Below are positions 60,377-64,000 of a stretch of DNA of 64,000 nt, piece by piece. Below the pieces are notes generated by a model. That model worked only from the letters and a program-made list of their open reading frames with translations. It did no database searches and was not told where the DNA came from. Origin of the DNA: JAUIAI01 sp049680625 (GTDB lineage Bacteria; Pseudomonadota; Gammaproteobacteria; Burkholderiales; Burkholderiaceae_E); assembly GCA_049680625.1 (NCBI GenBank), contig JBAUID010000221.1, forward strand, positions 1 through 64,000. The letters run 5' to 3'. The position numbers and the translations under genes are program-made. Numbering within the stretch: the first letter of the stretch is position 1; every line of letters starts with the position of its first letter.

Positions 60377-60406
60377 TTATGTGGTGGTGGGAAGCCAATT
60401 TTCAAG
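60377..60406 (-). promoter_or_regulatory. Predicted sigma-32 (heat-shock) promoter of lon
   Basis: Minus strand CTTGAAA (60406-60400), 15-bp spacer, CCACATAA (60384-60377), compared with the sigma-32 consensus CTTGAAA and CCCCATNT. The -35 is perfect and the -10 matches at most positions. About 45 bases precede the lon ATG. Lon is heat-shock controlled in E. coli, so the match is biologically expected. Confidence 0.55.
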
Positions 60407-60653
60407 TCGGATCAACACCTGGTGTGGGTGACAGAATACCCGAGCATCGGCACCGCCCCTAATGCCGCTGGATGAGTCAGTCGCATTAGCCCGACAAATG
60501 GCATTGTCACAGGAAGCGTCCGGGTTGGTCGGTTTGCAACCCTGCTTACACCATGGGTTTTTTGGCCTACGGCCCGACCGACGGGCAGGCTTTTGAACGC
60601 GCGTGCCTTTTCTACTGAAAACAGCTGATAGCCATCAACCAGTGGCCGGTCTG

Positions 60654-60696
60654 AAAAAAGGCCCGAATCTGCATTCAATTTAGGCAGAGTCGGGCC
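60654..60696 (-). terminator. Rho-independent terminator of clpPX
   Basis: Minus strand stem GGCCCGACTCTGC (60696-60684) with 13 bases GCAGATTCGGGCC (60672-60660), one mismatch, an 11-base loop, then six U (complement of 60659-60654). It is 48 bases after the clpX stop. Confidence 0.9.
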
Positions 60697-60744
60697 ATCA
60701 GTGCTTTTATAGATCGCTTTTAAGGATCGCCTTTCGTGACAAAT

Positions 60745-62016
60745 TCAGGCTGAATCTGCGCCTGAAACCTTCGGGGCGTCCGCATAGATAATCAGGGGCT
60801 TGGCTTCACCCGATATCGCGCGTTCGTCAATGACAACTTTCTGAACGTTCTGCAGGCTGGGCAATTCGAACATGGTGTCCTGGAGTGATTGCTCAAGAAT
60901 TGAACGCAAACCCCGGGCTCCTGTTTTGCGTTTCAATGCCTTACGCGCAATCGCCTGCAAGGCGGACGGCCGCACATCGAGCTCAACGTTTTCCATTTCG
61001 AACAAGCGCTGATACTGCTTGACGAGAGCATTGCGCGGTTCGGTGAGAATCCGAACCAGGGCATCTTCATTAAGCTCGTCAAGAGTGGCAACAACGGGCA
61101 AGCGGCCAACAAGCTCCGGAATCAGGCCAAATTTAACCAGGTCTTCCGGCTCTACCTCGCGCAGCACTGCCCCAACAGCCCGTTCCGAAGCAGTACGGAC
61201 TTCAGCGCCGAACCCAATGCCTGAGCGCTCGGAACGGTCACGAATAATTTTATCAAGACCGTCAAATGCACCACCGCAAATAAACAAAATGTTGGTGGTA
61301 TCAATCTGTACAAAATCCTGGTTAGGATGCTTACGGCCACCTTGAGGTGGTACCGATGCAACCGTGCCTTCGATCAGTTTCAAGAGTGCTTGTTGCACCC
61401 CTTCACCCGAGACGTCGCGGGTAATCGAAGGGTTGTCAGATTTCCGTGAAATTTTGTCGATCTCATCGATGTAGACGATGCCGTTCTGAGCCTTTTCCAC
61501 TTCATAGTTGCAGTTCTGCAGCAACTTTTGAATGATGTTTTCAACGTCTTCACCAACGTACCCGGCCTCTGTCAGCGTCGTAGCGTCAGCAATCACAAAA
61601 GGCACGTTCAACATCCGCGCAAGCGTCTGCGCCAGCAAGGTTTTTCCAGATCCAGTTGGCCCGACCAGCAAAATATTACTTTTAGACAGTTCGACATCAT
61701 CTTTGCGGCCACGATGACGCAAGCGCTTGTAGTGGTTGTAAACGGCAACCGACAAACCACGCTTGGCAGGAGCTTGCCCAATAACGTAGTTCTCAAGCAT
61801 GGCCATGACTTCCTGCGGCGTCGGCAGCCCACCAGACAGCGTCCCGGTGCCGCCTTCGCTTTGCGCTTCATCACGAATGATGTCATTGCACAGCTCGATA
61901 CATTCATCGCAGATGAATACTGACGGCCCGGCAATCAGCTTGCGCACTTCATGCTGGTTCTTTCCGCAAAACGAGCAGTACAGGACTTTCTCGCTAGACC
62001 CTTTCTTCTCAGACAT
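60745..62016 (-). CDS. clpX: ATP-dependent Clp protease ATP-binding subunit ClpX
   Basis: 423-residue AAA+ unfoldase that feeds substrates to ClpP. N-terminal zinc domain with LYCSFCGKNQHEVRKLIAGP (Cys14, 17) and ICDECIELC (Cys36, 39), Walker A LVGPTGSGKTLLAQ (119-126), Walker B IVYIDEIDKISRKSDN, sensor and ClpP-contact IGFGAEV loop. The frame opens at 62076 but the ATG at 62016 has TGAGGA before it and begins at the zinc domain. Thirty-four bases after clpP. Confidence 0.98.
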   Translation of the reverse strand: MSEKKGSSEKVLYCSFCGKNQHEVRKLIAGPSVFICDECIELCNDIIRDEAQSEGGTGTLSGGLPTPQEVMAMLENYVIGQAPAKRGLSVAVYNHYKRLRHRGRKDDVELSKSNILLVGPTGSGKTLLAQTLARMLNVPFVIADATTLTEAGYVGEDVENIIQKLLQNCNYEVEKAQNGIVYIDEIDKISRKSDNPSITRDVSGEGVQQALLKLIEGTVASVPPQGGRKHPNQDFVQIDTTNILFICGGAFDGLDKIIRDRSERSGIGFGAEVRTASERAVGAVLREVEPEDLVKFGLIPELVGRLPVVATLDELNEDALVRILTEPRNALVKQYQRLFEMENVELDVRPSALQAIARKALKRKTGARGLRSILEQSLQDTMFELPSLQNVQKVVIDERAISGEAKPLIIYADAPKVSGADSA

Positions 62017-62050
62017 CTTTTTCCTCAAACAGCCTGACCAGCGATGGCGT

Positions 62051-62731
62051 TTATTCCGCCGCTTCCCGGCTGGCAATAACCTTGTCGATAATACCGTAAG
62101 CTGCAGCTTCGTCAGCCGACATGAAGTTGTCGCGATCCGTGTCTTTTTCGATCGTTTCTAGGGGCTGCCCAGTTGCGTCAACCAGCATTTTGTTCAGTCG
62201 TTCCCGGGTGTACAGGATTTCTTTGGCGTGGATTTCGATATCCGACGCCTGCCCCTGGGCCCCCCCGGACGGCTGGTGGATCATTATCCGTGCGTTGGGT
62301 AGCGAATAGCGCTTACCCTTGGCGCCGGCCGCCAACAAAAACGCTCCCATGCTTGCCGCCAGGCCCATACACAGGGTGCTGACATCCGGTTTAACAAAAG
62401 CCATCGTGTCGTACATGGCCAGACCCGCGGATACAGAGCCACCGGGTGAATTGATGTACAACGAGACGTCTTTGTCGGGATTTTCTGACTCGAGAAAGAG
62501 TAATTGAGCAACCACCAGGTTGGCGGTGACGTCCATCACCGGTCCGAGCAGGAAAATGACCCGCTCGCGCAGCAATCGGGAATAGATGTCGTAGGCTCGT
62601 TCGCCACGACCGCTCTGCTCGATAACAATCGGTACCATGCCTATATTGGTCGGCGACTGGTACAGCCCGCTCGACGTTCCCGCCGCTAGGTGGGCGTTTA
62701 CTAGGTCCTCAATGAGGGCGTTCCGGGTCAT
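62051..62731 (-). CDS. clpP: ATP-dependent Clp protease proteolytic subunit
   Basis: Serine protease forming the tetradecameric chamber. Catalytic triad Ser127 (CMGLAASMGAFLLAAG), His152 (ARIMIHQPSGG) and Asp201 (KDTDRDNF), spaced exactly as in E. coli. 226 residues from the chosen ATG at 62731, which has GGAG eight bases upstream; a GTG at 62770 would add 13 residues. The N-terminal 31 residues before MVPIVIEQSGRGERAYDIYS are longer than usual and probably a cleaved propeptide. Confidence 0.97.
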   Translation of the reverse strand: MTRNALIEDLVNAHLAAGTSSGLYQSPTNIGMVPIVIEQSGRGERAYDIYSRLLRERVIFLLGPVMDVTANLVVAQLLFLESENPDKDVSLYINSPGGSVSAGLAMYDTMAFVKPDVSTLCMGLAASMGAFLLAAGAKGKRYSLPNARIMIHQPSGGAQGQASDIEIHAKEILYTRERLNKMLVDATGQPLETIEKDTDRDNFMSADEAAAYGIIDKVIASREAAE

Positions 62732-62921
62732 GAAATACTCCGCATAAAATTCTGGGTGATTCGAAAACACCTGATGGTGACACGTTTGTGGTGACGAGCA
62801 TGAAGCACTGTAGCTTTTTAGTCAGCAGCACCCGGCATTCGGTACAAAAAGCAACTGGACACATCGATACTTGGCTTGACGCCTAGGCTGATTCGCCTCC
62901 AGGTTGTAAGCCTCAGACAGG

Positions 62922-62945
62922 ACAGTGTTCGGAACAGTGTTCGGA
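62922..62945. repeat. Perfect 12-bp tandem duplication
   Basis: ACAGTGTTCGGA occurs twice head to tail (62922-62933, 62934-62945) in the 280-bp gap between tig and clpP. Confidence 0.85.
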
Positions 62946-63012
62946 ATTGTGAGGCCGGCCCTCGACGCGTAATCCGGGCGCCGCGGCGGAGCGGACCGAG
63001 AAAGGCTTCCGT

Positions 63013-64000
63013 TCAGTTTTGCTGACCCATCAGCTCCTCGAAAGCGATCTTCTTATCAGTTACCTCAGCCTTGCTCAGCGCCCAGTCGACAACGTTTTGC
63101 TCAATGACCAGGGCCTCAATCTCCGCGAGTCGGTCGCGATTGCTGTAGTAATGCCGAACTACTTCGGCCGGATTTTCGTAGGCTTGGGCAAATATGTCGA
63201 TCTGGCTCCTTATCTGATCTGACTTTGCCTGCAACTCATGCGTCTTTACCAGTTCAGCTACCAGCAGACCCAGGCGAACCCGGGTCTCAGCCTGTTCTTT
63301 GAACGCGTCCTCAGGAATTGGCATGTTTTTCATATCCATGCCACGCTGTGCAAGATCTTGCTTCGCCCGTTCGACCAAAGAAGCACGCTCGCCGTCCAGC
63401 AGAGCCGCCGGCAACTCAAAACTGCTGGCCCCGGCCAGGGCTTCCATCACGTTGTTCTTGGTCTGCCCTGAAGTACGCTGAGAGACCTCCCGCTCCAGGT
63501 TGGCACGAATATCAGCGCGCATTTTTTGCAAGTCACCATCTTCGATGCCCAGGCTGCGGGCAAACTCCGCGTCTACAGCTGGCAAAACCGGGGCTTCAAC
63601 CTTTTTGATAGTGACTTCGAATTCTGCTGTCTTGCCTTTCAGTTCTTCAGCCGAATAATCGTCCGGGAAAGCCACCGGGAACGAGACTGTTTCGCCAGCC
63701 TTTCGACCAGTGACCCCGGTCTCGAAATCGGCCAGCATTCGCCCTTCACCAAGGATAAATGCGAAGTCGTCAGCAGTTCCACCATCAAATGCTTCGTTGT
63801 CAATTCGACCGATAAAATCGATTGTGACTTGATCGTCCGTGGCTGCTGCACGCTCAGCGGCTTCCCATTGCACCCGCTGTTTACGCAGGATCTCGACTGT
63901 TTTGTCGATCTCTGTATCACCGACTTCACAAATGATTTTTTCGATTTTAAGCGAATCGGGAGCGATATCGGGTACTTCGGGGTAAACCTCGAAAGTTGCG
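63013..64000 (-). CDS. tig: Trigger factor, C-terminal three quarters (runs off the right edge)
   Basis: Ribosome-associated chaperone and prolyl isomerase. The frame stays open to the window end; the visible 329 codons start in the ribosome-binding domain (EVYPEVPDIAPDSLKIEK), continue through the FKBP-type isomerase domain (TDDQVTIDFIGRIDNEAFDG, FETGVTGRKAGETVSFPV) and the helical arms domain, ending FEELMGQQN. First gene of the tig-clpP-clpX-lon-hupB order seen across Proteobacteria. Confidence 0.97.
   Translation of the reverse strand, partial: ATFEVYPEVPDIAPDSLKIEKIICEVGDTEIDKTVEILRKQRVQWEAAERAAATDDQVTIDFIGRIDNEAFDGGTADDFAFILGEGRMLADFETGVTGRKAGETVSFPVAFPDDYSAEELKGKTAEFEVTIKKVEAPVLPAVDAEFARSLGIEDGDLQKMRADIRANLEREVSQRTSGQTKNNVMEALAGASSFELPAALLDGERASLVERAKQDLAQRGMDMKNMPIPEDAFKEQAETRVRLGLLVAELVKTHELQAKSDQIRSQIDIFAQAYENPAEVVRHYYSNRDRLAEIEALVIEQNVVDWALSKAEVTDKKIAFEELMGQQN

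Larger units (their letters stand above)
60335..60744. other. 410-bp clpX-lon intergenic region
   Basis: Holds the lon heat-shock promoter at the left and the clpX terminator at the right. Between them (60412-60653) I see only minor inverted repeats (for example GCCCG/CGGGC near 60570-60585). An 88-codon minus-strand frame runs through the terminator and is not judged real. Confidence 0.6.

Noticed and set aside
60412..60678. 88-codon minus-strand gene between lon and clpX
   Set aside because: The frame begins inside the clpX terminator stem, has no ribosome site and matches no family I recognise.
62932..63000. Terminator after tig
   Set aside because: The GC-rich palindromes (for example CGCCGCGGCG) have no following U-run on the minus strand.

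Overview
The window is ordinary chromosomal DNA of a non-enteric gammaproteobacterium. The evidence is gene content and order: an SMC condensin (not MukB) followed by zipA and ligA; the uppS-cdsA-dxr-rseP-bamA-skp-lpxD-fabZ-lpxA-lpxB-rnhB envelope block; tig-clpP-clpX-lon-hupB-ppiD; a dapC-dapD-dapE lysine cluster; a thioinosine-type MTA phosphorylase; mnmH/selU; and the PEP synthase/PpsR pair. Base composition looks moderately GC-rich and even. I see no rRNA, prophage, insertion sequence, CRISPR array or defence island. Species cannot be named from the sequence alone.

Layout. 1-5,900: 5' part of guaB, a DUF4124 envelope protein, a large arylsulfatase, rnfH-ratA divergent from smpB, and a SirB1-like protein. 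5,900-11,860: nfeD-qmcA, ppsA divergent from its regulator ppsR, and a SpoU-family RNA methylase. 11,870-26,430: a leftward run of about 14 genes, rpsB-tsf-pyrH-frr-uppS-cdsA-dxr-rseP-bamA-skp-lpxD-fabZ-lpxA-lpxB-rnhB, linking translation factors, undecaprenyl and isoprenoid synthesis, outer-membrane protein assembly and lipid A synthesis. 26,430-30,350: a repeat-filled divergent gap, then map-glnD. 30,400-38,510: mtnP, then smc-zipA-ligA on the minus strand. 38,700-46,500: dapC-dapD-pilU-arsC-like-dapE-prmB-ABC-F, mostly overlapping or closely spaced. 46,600-54,650: an accessory-like stretch with two phosphotransferase-family paralogues, a YfcG-type GST, a small unknown protein, an HdfR-like LysR regulator, a TorF-type porin, a BON lipoprotein, DUF1178 and mnmH. 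54,660-64,000: ppiD, tRNA-Asp and tRNA-Val, hupB, lon, clpX, clpP and trigger factor (partial), a protein-quality-control block.

Most notable observations. (1) ligA has no ATG/GTG/TTG codon upstream of its conserved N-terminus, but an AGGAGG sits five bases before an in-frame ATT, so it probably starts with AUU. (2) Several intergenic gaps carry unrelated short tandem arrays (units of 11-19 bp), the largest a 13-unit 11-bp minisatellite between rpsB and map; this looks like a genome habit. (3) A near-consensus promoter lies about 400 bp upstream of hupB, so that gap holds a long leader or an unannotated transcript. (4) map appears to have a leaderless promoter and lon a heat-shock promoter. 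I did not find a convincing new multi-gene system.
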